Assembly (NCBI RefSeq): GCF_003173735.1
Contig: NZ_CP029551.1
Location: 3,973,501-4,037,500 of the forward strand
From: Methylobacterium radiodurans
GTDB lineage: Bacteria; Pseudomonadota; Alphaproteobacteria; Rhizobiales; Beijerinckiaceae
Direction of reading: 5' to 3'
Length of the DNA: 64,000 nt
Positions 1 to 8,574 of this stretch are shown in pieces (within the stretch, counting starts at the first letter, position 1; each line of letters starts with the position of its first letter). A model generated the notes under the pieces. The model had not been told where the DNA came from and made no database searches. It saw nothing but the letters and a program-made list of their open reading frames with translations. A program made the translations under genes and the position numbers.

Positions 1-389
1 TCGAGGATCGAGCGCGCGGCGCGCAACTGCGCCATCGGCCGGGTGCGGGCGGCGTAGGCCATCCGGTCCTGGGGATCGTCGCTGACCTGGATGCTCCGCG
101 CCAGCGCCTCGTCGACCGCGGCGAGCGCCTTGTCGGCGTTGGTGCGGGCGATCGCCATGGATTCCGGCTGCGTGTCGGGGCTCCCCACCGTCTCGATCGC
201 CGCGAGGCCGAACTGGGTCAGCCGGCCGGAGAGTTCGGCCAGAAGCTCTAGGCGCGCCTGCGCCGCGAGCGTGCGCTCGATCGTGCGCTCGGCGGCCGCG
301 ATCGAGGCGAGCACGCCGAGCGCCGCCAGCACGACCAGCAGGGCTGTCGCGCCGAGCAGCAGCGCGAAACGGACCTTGAGCGAGCGCAT
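1..389 (-). CDS. Membrane-anchored sensor/transducer, N-terminal fragment (partial)
   Basis: The gene enters the window from its 5' end and runs off at base 1, so only about 129 residues are visible. It starts at the ATG at 389 (MRSLKVRF). A positively charged start is followed by one hydrophobic segment at residues about 7-30 (ALLLGATALLVVLAALGVLA). Then comes an alanine/glutamate/arginine-rich, probably helical extracytoplasmic stretch (ERTIERTLAAQARLELLAEL). This layout is typical of methyl-accepting chemotaxis proteins and HAMP-type histidine kinases, which sense outside the membrane and signal inside. The output domain lies beyond the window, so the two cannot be told apart. It is divergent from the DUF1275 gene at 551. 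Confidence 0.6.
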   Translation of the reverse strand, partial: MRSLKVRFALLLGATALLVVLAALGVLASIAAAERTIERTLAAQARLELLAELSGRLTQFGLAAIETVGSPDTQPESMAIARTNADKALAAVDEALARSIQVSDDPQDRMAYAARTRPMAQLRAARSIL

Positions 390-550
390 CGTCCCCTTCC
401 GGGCCGCCTCGGGGGCGGCCTCCGCGGAAGCATGGCATCCGAGACGGCGCCGGCCAAGGGGCGAGCGGGCGGGCCGAGGAGCGCCTTGACGGCCGCGACC
501 CGCCGGGCAATCGCGGCGGACAGGGGGGTAGGAACGGGGACGGGCGCAGG

Positions 551-1282
551 ATGAACGGGACACGCGGGCGGGAGACGGCGCCGGCCGGAACCGCGGGATT
601 GCAGGGCTACGCCGTCGTGCTCGGCTTCGTGGCGGGCTTCGTGGACGCGGCCGGCTTCGTGGCGCTCGCCGGGCTGTTCGCGGCCCACGTCACCGGCAAC
701 TTCGTGCTGATCGGCGCGGCGCTCGTCGGGGATGCGGTGGGGCTCGTGGCCAAGCTCCTGGCGCTGCCCGTCTTCGTGCTCGCGGTCGCGGGCGCGCGCC
801 TCCTCGCCCTCGGGCTGGAGAGGGCCGGGCGGCGGCCCCTGCCCTGGCTGCTCGCCGCGGAGGCGCTGCTGCTCGCGGGGTTCGGCGGCACCGGGGCGGC
901 GCTCGCCCCCTTTGCCGGCGCGGACAGCTTAGGTGCCCTCCTCGTCGGCATGCAGGCGGTCGCCGCGATGGGGGTGCAGAACGCCCTCGGGCGGCTCTGC
1001 CTGCCGAACCTCGCCGCCACCACGGTGATGACCGTGAACGTCACCCAGGCGGTGATCGACGCGGTCGACCTCGCCCTCGGGCGCGCGGCCGATGCGGGGG
1101 CCCGGGCCCGGCTGCGGCGGATCGCGCCGGCCGTGCTCGCCTTCGCCTGCGGCGCGCTCGCGGGCGCCTTTGGGGTCGCCTACGGGGCCTTCTGGTGCGC
1201 GCTCCTGCCGGTGCTGCTGCTCGCCGGCCTCGCGGCCGCGGCGGCGCGGGACCTCACACGAGCCGCAGCTCCCCCGGCTTGA
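551..1282 (+). CDS. DUF1275 (YoaK-like) integral membrane protein
   Basis: 243 residues, almost entirely hydrophobic, with about six membrane segments. The glycine-rich first segment (GYAVVLGFVAGFVDAAGFVA) continues into LFAAHVTGNFVLIGAAL. The sequence FVDAAGFVAL...HVTGNFV, followed by a second half with MGVQNALGRL and TTVMTVNVTQAVID, is the hallmark of the YoaK/DUF1275 family. These are inner-membrane proteins of unknown transport or signalling role, and function cannot be inferred here. The ATG at 551 is the only start that keeps the N-terminal segment whole, although the purine-rich stretch before it is very close. The 3' end overlaps the convergent small gene at 1254-1481 by 29 bases. Confidence 0.85.
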   Translation: MNGTRGRETAPAGTAGLQGYAVVLGFVAGFVDAAGFVALAGLFAAHVTGNFVLIGAALVGDAVGLVAKLLALPVFVLAVAGARLLALGLERAGRRPLPWLLAAEALLLAGFGGTGAALAPFAGADSLGALLVGMQAVAAMGVQNALGRLCLPNLAATTVMTVNVTQAVIDAVDLALGRAADAGARARLRRIAPAVLAFACGALAGAFGVAYGAFWCALLPVLLLAGLAAAAARDLTRAAAPPA

Positions 1283-1481
1283 GCTTGAGCCGGCGCACCA
1301 TGTCCCGCGACAGGCTGCCCACCACCTGGAGCCGGACGTTCTCCGCCGCGTGGTCGCCCAGCGCGGCGAGCGCCTCGACCTCGGTGGCGGCCAGAACGGC
1401 GTAGATCCGGGCCGTCTCGCGCCGCTGCGCCACCGCGACGAGGTAGGCGTGGCGCTTGCCCTTCTTACCCTTGGCCGACAC
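1254..1481 (-). CDS. Small basic hypothetical protein
   Basis: I read this as 75 residues from a GTG at 1481 because GAGGA lies at the right distance upstream (about 1486-1490); an ATG at 1541 would add about 20 residues of low-complexity sequence. The protein starts with a lysine patch (SAKGKKGKRH), then AYLVAVAQRRETARIYAVLA, then an alternating helix/strand pattern ending MVRRLKLKPGELRLV. I do not recognise a family. The regular hydrophobic spacing and the ribosome-binding site favour a real gene over a shadow. It converges on and overlaps the DUF1275 gene by 29 bases. Confidence 0.5.
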   Translation of the reverse strand: MSAKGKKGKRHAYLVAVAQRRETARIYAVLAATEVEALAALGDHAAENVRLQVVGSLSRDMVRRLKLKPGELRLV

Positions 1482-2013
1482 GAGGCATCCTCGATCCGAG
1501 ATGGGGGCCGCTGGGATGTGGCCGGCCGCAGCGTGGCCCATCGGGCCGCGGGCCGGAAGCCCATCGGGCCCGGTGCGGTCGCGCCCCGGCCCGCGCGCGG
1601 CACGGGTGAGCGCGCAGGCCGCGCACCCCCGAAGAGGCGTTCCGTGTCATCGATCGCCCCCCGCCGCACGGGGCCAACCGGGGCCCACCTGCGCGGTTCC
1701 GGCTATGGTTAGCCGGCAGAATAAAGGCAAGGCGATATTTTGCCCCCTCGCCCGCCCGGGATCGCCCTGGGATCGCGAGGCCGTGCGCTGCGGTCGGGCG
1801 CCGCCGGTCCGGCTGCGCGCGTCCGGGGACTGGCGCTGGAGGCGCTTTCGTGTATGGTGCGCGCGGCCTTAAGCCCGGCGACGGGCGGGGCCTGAAGCCG
1901 CTTGGGCTCGACGACCGTGCTGGACGACATCCCGGCACCGGCCTTGCCCCAGGCTCACGAAGGCGCGCTGCGTGAGGCAGCCGCCTCCCGCACATCCCAG
2001 AAAGGCAGATGCG
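1482..2013. other. Intergenic region upstream of rpsO
   Basis: About 530 bases without a convincing gene. Short open frames here lack ribosome-binding sites and read as low-complexity arginine/proline sequence. The rbfA-truB genes that normally precede rpsO are absent. The rpsO promoter must lie here; a locally AT-richer stretch (around 1715-1740, GAATAAAGGCAAGGCGATAT) is the most promoter-like part, but I cannot assign -35/-10 boxes with confidence. Confidence 0.4.
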
Positions 2014-2283
2014 ATGTCGATCACGGCAGAGCGCAAGACCGCGCTCATCAAGGAATACCGCGTCGATCCCAAGGACACCGGCTCGCCGGAGGTCCAGGTG
2101 GCGATCCTCACCGAGCGGATCTCGAACCTGACCCAGCACTTCAAGACCCACGGCAAGGACAACCATTCCCGCCGCGGCCTCCTGAAGCTGGTCTCCTCGC
2201 GCCGCTCGCTGCTCGACTACGTCAAGCGCAAGGACGAGGCCCGCTACCGCTCGCTGATCGAGCGCCTCGGCATCCGCCGCTAA
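2014..2283 (+). CDS. rpsO: 30S ribosomal protein S15
   Basis: 89 residues, the normal S15 length. S15 binds the central domain of 16S rRNA and nucleates platform assembly; in several bacteria it also represses its own mRNA. The canonical core is visible: [15 protein letters not shown], then [16 protein letters not shown] and [16 protein letters not shown], ending RLGIRR. The ATG at 2014 (MSITAERK) is chosen over an upstream ATG at 1972 because it matches the family N-terminus and is preceded by AAAGGC. pnp follows on the same strand after a 300-base spacer with a hairpin, as in many bacteria where rpsO and pnp are co-transcribed. Confidence 0.97.
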   Translation: MSITAERKTALIKEYRVDPKDTGSPEVQVAILTERISNLTQHFKTHGKDNHSRRGLLKLVSSRRSLLDYVKRKDEARYRSLIERLGIRR

Positions 2284-2292
2284 CGACCGGAT

Positions 2293-2327
2293 CGGGGCGC
2301 ACCTGCTCGCTGGCAGCCTGCGCCCCG
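2293..2327 (+). other. Hairpin in the rpsO-pnp spacer
   Basis: A 9-bp perfect stem (CGGGGCGCA at 2293-2301, TGCGCCCCG at 2319-2327) with a 17-base loop starts 10 bases after the rpsO stop. There is no T-run, so it looks more like an mRNA processing or stability element than an intrinsic terminator. In E. coli the equivalent spacer carries RNase III and RNase E cleavage sites that link pnp expression to PNPase level; a similar role here is inference only. Confidence 0.4.
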
Positions 2328-2584
2328 GCCTTGACGGCCCTGAGGCCGTCGCAAGCGCGACCGCGCGCCGCCGCCGATGCGGTGGATGCCCGCGATGCCG
2401 CAGGCCTCGCGGGCAACAGAAGAGACACCACCCGGGGCGACTTCGAGGCGCCATGTGCCGGGGACAGGATCGCAGGCCTCTTCGATGGAGGGACCTGCCG
2501 TCTTGCCCCTGGCGGCGCCGGGTTCGCCCACCCGCGGCCGGGAAGGCCCGTCCGCGGGATATGCCAAGGATGAGAGAGACACGC

Positions 2585-4828
2585 ATGTTCGACGTTCAAC
2601 GCGAAGAGCTGATCTGGGGCGACCGCAAGCTCGTCCTCGAGACCGGCAAGGTCGCCCGCCAGGCGGACGGCGCCGTGATCGCCACCTACGGCGAGACCTC
2701 GGTGCTCGCCACCGTCGTCTCGGCCAAGGAGCCGAAGGCCGGCATCGACTTCCTGCCGCTCACCGTGAACTACCAGGAGCGCGCCTACGCCGCCGGCCGC
2801 ATCCCGGGCGGCTACTTCAAGCGCGAGGGCCGTCCTAGCGAGAAGGAGACGCTGGTCTCCCGTCTGATCGACCGGCCGATCCGCCCCCTCTTCGTCGAGG
2901 GCTGGCGCAACGACACCCAGGTCGTCGTCACCGTGCTGACCCACGACCTCGAGAACGATCCCGACATCGTCTCGATGGTGGCGGCCTCCGCGGCGCTGAC
3001 GCTGTCGGGTGTGCCCTTCATGGGCCCGATCGGAGCGGCCCGCGTCGGCTACGTCAACGGCGGCTACAAGCTGAACCCGCTGGTCACCGAGACCAAGGAC
3101 GACTCGACCCTCGACCTCGTCGTGGCCGGCACCCAGGACGCCGTCCTGATGGTCGAGTCCGAGGCGAAGGAGCTCTCCGAGGACGTGATGCTCGGGGCCG
3201 TGATGTTCGGCCACAAGCACTTCCAGCCGGTCATCGAGGCGATCATCCGGCTGGCCGAGAAGGCCGCCAAGGAGCCGCGCAACTTCTCGCCCCCGGAGAA
3301 CGCCGACGTCGAGACGGCGGTGCTGGAGATCTGCGAGTCGGAGCTGCGCGACGCCTACAAGATCACCGTCAAGCAGGACCGCTACGCGGCCGTCGACGCC
3401 GTGAAGGCGAAGGTGGTCGCCGCCCTCTGCCCGGCGGACGGCGAGCAGAAGTTCTCGCCTGAGAAGGTCAAGGCTGCCTTCAAGGAGGCCCAGTCGAAGG
3501 TGGTCCGCTGGAACATCCTCGACACCGGCTCGCGCATCGACGGCCGCGACGTGAAGACGGTCCGCTCGATCCTCTCCGAGGTCGGCGTGCTGCCCCGCGC
3601 CCACGGCTCGGCCCTGTTCACCCGCGGCGAGACGCAGGCCCTCGTGGTCGCCACCCTCGGCACCGGCGAGGACGAGCAGTTCATCGACGCGCTGGAAGGT
3701 ACCTACAAGGAGACCTTCCTGCTGCACTACAACTTCCCGCCCTATTCGGTCGGCGAGACCGGCCGCATGGGCTCGCCCGGCCGCCGCGAGATCGGCCACG
3801 GCAAGCTCGCCTGGCGGGCGATCCACCCGGTCCTGCCCCCGGCCCACGAGTTCCCGTACACGATCCGCGTCGTGTCCGAGATCACCGAGTCGAACGGCTC
3901 GTCCTCGATGGCCTCGGTCTGCGGCGGCTCGCTGTCGCTGATGGATGCGGGCGTGCCGCTGCGCCGTCCCGTCGCCGGCATCGCCATGGGCCTCATCCTC
4001 GAGGGCGAGCGCTTCGCGGTGCTCTCCGACATCCTCGGCGACGAGGATCACCTCGGCGACATGGACTTCAAGGTGGCCGGCACGGACGAGGGCATCACCT
4101 CGCTCCAGATGGACATCAAGATCGCCGGCATCACCGAGGAGATCATGAAGATCGCCCTCGCCCAGGCGAAGGACGGCCGCGCCCACATCCTGGCCGAGAT
4201 GGCCAAGGCGCTGACCGCGGCCCGCCCCGAACTCGGCGAGTACGCGCCGCGCATCGAGACGATGCAGATCCCGACCGACAAGATCCGCGAGGTCATCGGC
4301 ACGGGCGGCAAGGTGATCCGCGAGATCGTCGAGAAGACCGGCGCCAAGATCAACATCGAGGACACCGGCATCGTGAAGATCGCCTCCGCCGACGGCAAGG
4401 CGATCAAGGCGGCCTACAACTGGATCCGCTCGATCGTGGCCGAGGCCGAGGTCGGCGTGATCTACGACGGCACCGTGGTGAAGACGATGGAGTTCGGCGC
4501 CTTCGTGAACTTCTTCGGCGCCAAGGACGGTCTCGTCCACATCTCGGAACTCGCCGCCCAGCGGGTCGCCAAGGTGACGGACGTCGTCAAGGAAGGCGAC
4601 AAGGTGAAGGTGAAGTTCCTCGGTCAGGACGACCGCGGCAAGATCCGCCTCTCCATGAAGGTCGTCGACCAGCAGACCGGCGAGGACATCACCGAGAAGC
4701 TGAAGGCCCAGCGCGATGCCGAGCGGGCCGAGCGCGGCGACGAGCCGCGCGAGGGTCGTGAGCCCCGCGAGGGCCGCGAGGGCGGCCGCTCCCACCGCGG
4801 CGAGCGCCGCCGCGACGCGGGCGAGTAA
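2585..4828 (+). CDS. pnp: Polyribonucleotide nucleotidyltransferase (PNPase)
   Basis: 747 residues. PNPase degrades RNA 3' to 5' by phosphorolysis and is part of the RNA degradosome. Two RNase PH-like domains are visible: the first begins [20 protein letters not shown] with the substrate loop [17 protein letters not shown]. The second spans roughly residues 310-545 ([42 protein letters not shown]). These are followed by a KH domain with a GTGG loop ([16 protein letters not shown]) and an S1 domain ([21 protein letters not shown]). An arginine/glutamate-rich tail with [10 protein letters not shown] repeats ends the protein and may bind partners. I chose the ATG at 2585 to match the usual MFDVQREEL start; an ATG at 2570 would add five residues. 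Confidence 0.97.
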   Translation: MFDVQREELIWGDRKLVLETGKVARQADGAVIATYGETSVLATVVSAKEPKAGIDFLPLTVNYQERAYAAGRIPGGYFKREGRPSEKETLVSRLIDRPIRPLFVEGWRNDTQVVVTVLTHDLENDPDIVSMVAASAALTLSGVPFMGPIGAARVGYVNGGYKLNPLVTETKDDSTLDLVVAGTQDAVLMVESEAKELSEDVMLGAVMFGHKHFQPVIEAIIRLAEKAAKEPRNFSPPENADVETAVLEICESELRDAYKITVKQDRYAAVDAVKAKVVAALCPADGEQKFSPEKVKAAFKEAQSKVVRWNILDTGSRIDGRDVKTVRSILSEVGVLPRAHGSALFTRGETQALVVATLGTGEDEQFIDALEGTYKETFLLHYNFPPYSVGETGRMGSPGRREIGHGKLAWRAIHPVLPPAHEFPYTIRVVSEITESNGSSSMASVCGGSLSLMDAGVPLRRPVAGIAMGLILEGERFAVLSDILGDEDHLGDMDFKVAGTDEGITSLQMDIKIAGITEEIMKIALAQAKDGRAHILAEMAKALTAARPELGEYAPRIETMQIPTDKIREVIGTGGKVIREIVEKTGAKINIEDTGIVKIASADGKAIKAAYNWIRSIVAEAEVGVIYDGTVVKTMEFGAFVNFFGAKDGLVHISELAAQRVAKVTDVVKEGDKVKVKFLGQDDRGKIRLSMKVVDQQTGEDITEKLKAQRDAERAERGDEPREGREPREGREGGRSHRGERRRDAGE

Positions 4829-4854
4829 GCCACTCCCACGTCCGACCGATCACG

Positions 4855-4882
4855 AAGCGCGGCCCCTCGGGGCCGCGCTTTT
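4855..4882 (+). terminator. Intrinsic terminator after pnp
   Basis: A 12-bp perfect stem (AAGCGCGGCCCC, loop TC, GGGGCCGCGCTT) runs straight into a TTTT tract. It lies 27 bases after the pnp stop and ends 40 bases before the acetyltransferase start, so the next gene probably has its own promoter. Confidence 0.85.
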
Positions 4883-4922
4883 CGTTTGGGCCGCACCCTG
4901 CGATAGGCGCTATGCTGTCCGC

Positions 4923-5387
4923 ATGTCGAGATCCGTCCGCCGCCTCGGCCCCGCCGACATCGCCGCGTTGCGCGCCCTGAACGCGCTCTTCGCCGACGCC
5001 TTCGGCGACCGCGAGACCTATGCGGGCGCTCCACCCGCGGACGCGTGGCTCGCCGGCCTTCTCGCCAAGGAGCACATCGTCGTTCTGGCGGCGGAGCGCG
5101 CGGGGGAGGTCGTCGGCGGACTCGTGGCCTACACCTTCGACAAGGTCGAGCGGATGCGCCGCGAGATCTACATCTACGACCTCGCCGTGGCGGAGGCGCA
5201 CAGGCGCCGGGGCGTCGCGACCGACCTCATCGCGCATCTGCGCGGGATCGCGGCGGCGTGCGGGGCCTGGGTGGTGTTCGTCCAGGCCGATCACGGCGAC
5301 GATCCGGCCATCGCGCTCTACGGCAAGCTCGGCACCCGGGAAGAGGTGCTGCACTTCGACATCCCGGTCGCGCCCCCGGATCCCTGA
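4923..5387 (+). CDS. GNAT acetyltransferase, AAC(3)-I-like
   Basis: 154 residues with one GNAT fold. The acetyl-CoA-binding signature is clear (EAHRRRGVATDLIAHL), preceded by the strand EIYIYDLAVA and followed by VVFVQADHGDDPAIALYGKLGTREEVLHFDI. This C-terminal half closely matches, from memory, the aminoglycoside 3-N-acetyltransferase type I family, where the QADYGDDPAVALY stretch is conserved. Members of that family acetylate gentamicin-class drugs, but many chromosomal relatives have no proven drug activity, so resistance is only a possibility. It stands alone after the pnp terminator. The ATG at 4923 begins the conserved N-terminus MSRSVRRLGPADI; extending upstream would run through the terminator. 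Confidence 0.8.
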   Translation: MSRSVRRLGPADIAALRALNALFADAFGDRETYAGAPPADAWLAGLLAKEHIVVLAAERAGEVVGGLVAYTFDKVERMRREIYIYDLAVAEAHRRRGVATDLIAHLRGIAAACGAWVVFVQADHGDDPAIALYGKLGTREEVLHFDIPVAPPDP

Positions 5388-5462
5388 CGGACGCTTCCCG
5401 GCCTTCCCCGGATCTGCTTGAACGCTCCCGCCGGAGGCGAATCGCCGGCAGGGAGGCCCGAC

Positions 5463-6107
5463 ATGACCGACGACCTCGTCCTCTACACCACGCCGATGTC
5501 GCGCGGGCGGATCGCCCGCTGGATGCTGGAGGAGGTCGGTGCGCCCTACCGCGCCGAGATCGTCAGCTTCGGCCCCGGCATGAAGGACGCCGCCTTCCGG
5601 GCGATCAACCCGATGGGCAAGGTGCCGGCACTCCGCCACGGTGACGCGGTCGTGACCGAGACGGCGGCGATCTGCGCCTACCTCGCCGATGCTTTTCCCG
5701 AGGCCGGGCTGGCCCCGCCCACGGGCAGCCGGGCGCGGGCGGCCTACTATCGCTGGCTGTTCTTCGCGGCGGGCCCCGTCGAGGCGGCGGTGACCAACAG
5801 GGTCCTGGGCGTCACCGTGCCGGGCGATCCGCGCATGCGCGGCATGGTCGGCTACGGCTCGCTGCCGGAGGTGCTGGACGCGCTGGAACAGGCGGTCGGC
5901 ACGACCGAATATCTCGCGGGCGAAACCTTCTCGGCGGCCGACCTCTATGTCGGCTCGCATCTCGCCTGGGGCATGGGCTTCGGCACGATCGAGCGGCGGC
6001 CCGCCTTCGAGGCCTACACGGCCCGCCTCACCGAACGCCCCGCCGCCGTGCGGGCGCGGGTGATCGACGACGCGCTCCTCGCCGATCAGGGGCGGGCCTC
6101 CGCCTGA
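5463..6107 (+). CDS. Glutathione S-transferase family protein
   Basis: 214 residues. The N-terminal thioredoxin-like domain begins LVLYTTPMSRGRIARWMLEE, and the cis-proline element is NPMGKVPALRHGDAVVTETAAICAYLAD. The C-terminal helical domain contains YLAGETFSAADLYVGSHL, the usual GST capping motif. GSTs conjugate glutathione to electrophiles or act as isomerases or dehalogenases; the substrate cannot be read from sequence. The ATG at 5463 is chosen because AGGGAGG lies six bases upstream; an in-frame upstream ATG at 5418 would add 15 unlike-family residues. It appears monocistronic. Confidence 0.88.
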   Translation: MTDDLVLYTTPMSRGRIARWMLEEVGAPYRAEIVSFGPGMKDAAFRAINPMGKVPALRHGDAVVTETAAICAYLADAFPEAGLAPPTGSRARAAYYRWLFFAAGPVEAAVTNRVLGVTVPGDPRMRGMVGYGSLPEVLDALEQAVGTTEYLAGETFSAADLYVGSHLAWGMGFGTIERRPAFEAYTARLTERPAAVRARVIDDALLADQGRASA

Positions 6108-6205
6108 AGCGCGGCGCCGTGGTGCGCCGCGGCACGGCGGCCGGGAACGCGGCCCCGCGCCCCGCGTTCGCCCGGCAATACCACTTCACGGAGATAGGAA
6201 GCCCC

Positions 6206-6439
6206 ATGGCGTCCCAGACGATCAACGAGCTGGCCCACGACATCTTCAGCGGCCAGCCGAACCTCACCACCACGGAGCGGGCCGTCTCGGTCGCCCTCGG
6301 TCTCGGCATCGCGGCCGCCGCCGCCCAGCCGCGCCCGAACAAGCTTCTCAGCCTCGCTGCCCTGATGGTCGGCGTCGGTCTCGCGCTCCGCGGCGCCACC
6401 GGCCACTGCGCCATGAAGGCCGCCTCGCAGCGCCTCTGA
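6206..6439 (+). CDS. Small membrane protein (DUF2892-like)
   Basis: 77 residues. A hydrophilic start (MASQTINELAHDIFSGQPNL) is followed by TTTERAVSVALGLGIAAAAA, a short PRPNK loop and a second hydrophobic helix (LLSLAALMVGVGLALRGATG) ending in GHCAMKAASQRL. The two-helix hairpin with a starting N-x-x-x-x-ERAVSVALG pattern resembles YgaP/DUF2892-type inner membrane domains, whose function is unknown. The ATG at 6206 is preceded by AGGA. The protein lies between the GST gene and a convergent terminator. Confidence 0.6.
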   Translation: MASQTINELAHDIFSGQPNLTTTERAVSVALGLGIAAAAAQPRPNKLLSLAALMVGVGLALRGATGHCAMKAASQRL

Positions 6440-6451
6440 CGCTGCCGTCCC

Positions 6452-6477
6452 CGCGGATCCCGGCGCCGGGATCCGCG
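6452..6477. repeat. Perfect 26-bp palindrome
   Basis: Bases 6452-6464 (CGCGGATCCCGGC) are followed directly by their exact reverse complement, with no loop. It starts 12 bases after the stop of the small membrane protein and could fold as a transcript-end stabiliser, but there is no T-run on the plus strand. Confidence 0.5.
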
Positions 6478-6506
6478 AGGCGCCGGAACGACGTTTCTCC
6501 GGAACG

Positions 6507-6534
6507 AGAAAAGGGCGCCCCGTGGGGCGCCCTT
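6507..6534 (-). terminator. Terminator for the GlsB-like gene
   Basis: An 11-bp perfect stem with two-base loop (AAGGGCGCCCC / GGGGCGCCCTT, 6511-6534) is followed on the minus strand by TTTTC. It lies about 33 bases after the stop of the minus-strand gene at 6568-6834. Confidence 0.7.
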
Positions 6535-6567
6535 CGCGTATCCGCTCGGCGATGCCGGGCGTGGATG

Positions 6568-6834
6568 TCAGAGCGTGGTGGTGCGGCTGCGGCTGGCGAA
6601 GAAGCCGTAGATGGCGAGCACGACAACCGCGCCCACGATGGCGCCGATGAAGCCCGCGCCCTGGTTCGGGCCATACCAGCCCACCGCCTGACCGATGAAG
6701 GTCGCCACGAAGGCGCCGACGATGCCGAGGATCGTGGTGAGGATGAAGCCCGACGGCTCGTTGTCGCCCGGCATGATGAACTTGGCGATGACGCCGGCCA
6801 GGAAGCCGATGATGATGGTCCAGAGAATACCCAT
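6568..6834 (-). CDS. GlsB/YeaQ/YmgE family stress-response membrane protein
   Basis: 88 residues with three hydrophobic helices. It begins MGILWTIIIGFLAGVIAKFI, the conserved first helix of the transglycosylase-associated protein family, followed by MPGDNEPSGFILTTILGIVG, FVATFIGQAVGWYG and a third helix ending FFASRSRTTTL. Family members are small inner-membrane proteins often induced by stress; the biochemical role is unknown. The ATG at 6834 has AGGGG seven bases upstream. A good terminator follows. In many Rhizobiales such genes belong to the EcfG general stress regulon, but I did not find a GGAAC-spacer-GTT promoter here. Confidence 0.85.
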   Translation of the reverse strand: MGILWTIIIGFLAGVIAKFIMPGDNEPSGFILTTILGIVGAFVATFIGQAVGWYGPNQGAGFIGAIVGAVVVLAIYGFFASRSRTTTL

Positions 6835-7033
6835 GCCAAACCCCTGCGCGTGAACTGCGAATGCCCACTGAACGCGCCAGCGGGGCGGCAGGTTGCCGCG
6901 GAAAGCTTGGGCGGAGAGAAATTTCGCGCGGAACCTTCGTGGGGCCGCCCGCTCGGCCTTTACGGGGCCGCCGCGGCACCGCAGAACCGGCGCCCTGGGC
7001 GTGGCATGCGCCGCGCCGTGATCGAGGATGGAC

Positions 7034-7390
7034 ATGACGATCGAGCGGATCGAGCCGGGCAAGCGCATGGCGCAGGCGGTGGCTTACGGAGACACGGTCT
7101 ATCTCGCCGGGCAGGTCGCGGCCGACACGGTGGGCACCGGCGTCACCGCGCAGACCCAGCAGATTCTCGGGCAGATCGACCGCCTGCTGCAAGCGGCCGG
7201 CAGCGACAAGGAGCGCATCCTCTCGGCCACCGTCTACCTCGCCGACATCGCGACCTTCGCCGAGATGAACGCCGCCTGGGACGCCTGGGTCTCGAAGGAG
7301 AACCCGCCGGCCCGCGCCACCGTCGAGGCGAAGCTCGCGGGACCCGAATATCTCGTCGAGATCGTCGTCGTCGCGGCGCGCTCCCGGTGA
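7034..7390 (+). CDS. RidA/YjgF/YER057c family protein
   Basis: 118 residues, typical for the family. RidA proteins are trimeric enamine/imine deaminases that hydrolyse reactive 2-aminoacrylate from PLP enzymes. The conserved arginine that binds the substrate carboxylate lies in PPARATVEAKLAGPEYLVEI, and the QTQQILGQIDRLLQAAGSDK helix is canonical. The ATG at 7034 is preferred over 7028 because GAGG sits six bases before it. The stop overlaps the start of the next gene (GTGA at 7387-7390), so it is translationally coupled to a polyamine-binding protein, an uncommon pairing that suggests a link to amine catabolism. Confidence 0.88.
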   Translation: MTIERIEPGKRMAQAVAYGDTVYLAGQVAADTVGTGVTAQTQQILGQIDRLLQAAGSDKERILSATVYLADIATFAEMNAAWDAWVSKENPPARATVEAKLAGPEYLVEIVVVAARSR

Positions 7391-8517
7391 GCGGCGGCCT
7401 CCTCCGCCGCGCCCTGCTGGGCGCGGCACTCGCCGCGTTCGGCCTCATGGTGGGCCCCATGGTGGGTCTCTTGGGCGGGGCCCGGGCGGAGGAGCGCGTC
7501 GTCAACATCTACAACTGGTCGGACTACATCGACCCGAAGGTGCTGGAGGCCTTCACCCGGGAGACCGGGATCAAGGTTGTGTACGACACCTACGACAACA
7601 ACGAGATCCTGGAGACGAAGCTGCTCGCCGGCCGCTCCGGCTACGACGTGGTGGTGCCCTCCGGGCCCTTCCTGCAGCGGCTGATCCGGGCCGGCGCCTT
7701 CCGCCCCCTCGACAAGGCGCGGCTGAAGAACCTCGGCAACGTCTGGCCCGAGATCGCGGGCCGGCTCGCGGCCTACGACCCCGGCAACGCGTACGCCGTC
7801 GACTACATGTGGGGCACGACCGGAATCGGCTACAATCTGGGCGCCGTGCGTGAGCGCCTCGGCGCCAACGCCGTCCTCAACTCGTGGAGCACCGTGCTCA
7901 ACCCGACCTCGGCCAACAAGCTGAAGGAGTGCGGGATCATGATGCTCGACAGCCCCGAGGATCTGATCCCGGCGATGCTGCCCTTCTACGGGCTGAAGAG
8001 CGACACCAAGCGCTGGGACGACATGACCCAGGTCACGGACGCGCTCTACAAGGTCCGCGGCACGGTGCGGAAATTCCACTCCTCCGAGTACATCCAGGCG
8101 CTCGCCAACGGCGATCTCTGCGTCGCGGTCGGCTACTCGGGCGACGTGATGCAGGCCAAGAAGCGCGCGGACGAGGCCAAGAACGGCGTCGAGATCGGCT
8201 ACGTCGTCCCGAAGGAGGGCTCGATCATGTGGTTCGACGCCTTCGCGATCCCGAAGGACGCGCCGCACGTAGCCGAGGCCCACGCCTTCATCGACTACAT
8301 GCTGCGCGCCGACGTGGCGGCCGCCAACAGCAACTTCGTCTCCTACGCCAGCGGCGTGCTGCCGGCCAAGGCCCTGGTGAAGCCGGAGATCCTCAACAAC
8401 CCTGGCATCTACCCGGACGAGGCGACGATGCAGCGCCTCTCCGTCAACACTGCCTGGGACGACCGCACCCAGCGCTTCATCACCCGGCTCTGGACGCGGG
8501 TGCGGACCGGGCGGTGA
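7387..8517 (+). CDS. Periplasmic polyamine-binding protein, PotF/PotD-like
   Basis: 376 residues from a GTG that overlaps the RidA stop. An N-terminal Sec signal peptide is visible (LLRRALLGAALAAFG, then LLGGARAEE, cleavage near ARA at about residue 35). The mature protein starts RVVNIYNWSDYIDPKVLEAF, the signature of PotF/PotD. It contains YDTYDNNEILETKLLAG, YAVDYMWGTTGIGYN and AIPKDAPHVAEAHAFIDYML. PotF binds putrescine and PotD spermidine and both feed ABC importers. No permease or ATPase genes are adjacent, so it either works with a transporter elsewhere or is an orphan. The ligand cannot be fixed from sequence alone. Confidence 0.88.
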   Translation: MSGGLLRRALLGAALAAFGLMVGPMVGLLGGARAEERVVNIYNWSDYIDPKVLEAFTRETGIKVVYDTYDNNEILETKLLAGRSGYDVVVPSGPFLQRLIRAGAFRPLDKARLKNLGNVWPEIAGRLAAYDPGNAYAVDYMWGTTGIGYNLGAVRERLGANAVLNSWSTVLNPTSANKLKECGIMMLDSPEDLIPAMLPFYGLKSDTKRWDDMTQVTDALYKVRGTVRKFHSSEYIQALANGDLCVAVGYSGDVMQAKKRADEAKNGVEIGYVVPKEGSIMWFDAFAIPKDAPHVAEAHAFIDYMLRADVAAANSNFVSYASGVLPAKALVKPEILNNPGIYPDEATMQRLSVNTAWDDRTQRFITRLWTRVRTGR

Positions 8518-8574
8518 GGGGCGCGGTCTCCGAAATCCCTCCCCTCCCCGACCCGATCGTGTAAGACGGCCGCC

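Noticed and set aside
1709..1930. 73-codon minus-strand open frame upstream of rpsO
   Set aside because: Low-complexity proline/arginine/serine composition, no ribosome-binding site and no recognisable motif.
2222..4795. Long minus-strand open frame opposite pnp
   Set aside because: In GC-rich DNA the frame opposite a real gene often stays open. The translation is a leucine/aspartate/glycine-rich low-complexity sequence without a family, while the plus strand encodes complete PNPase.
6481..6960. EcfG-type promoter (GGAAC-N16/17-GTT) near the GlsB-like gene
   Set aside because: GGAAC occurs at 6485 and 6932, but no GTT-type -10 was found at the right distance and strand.
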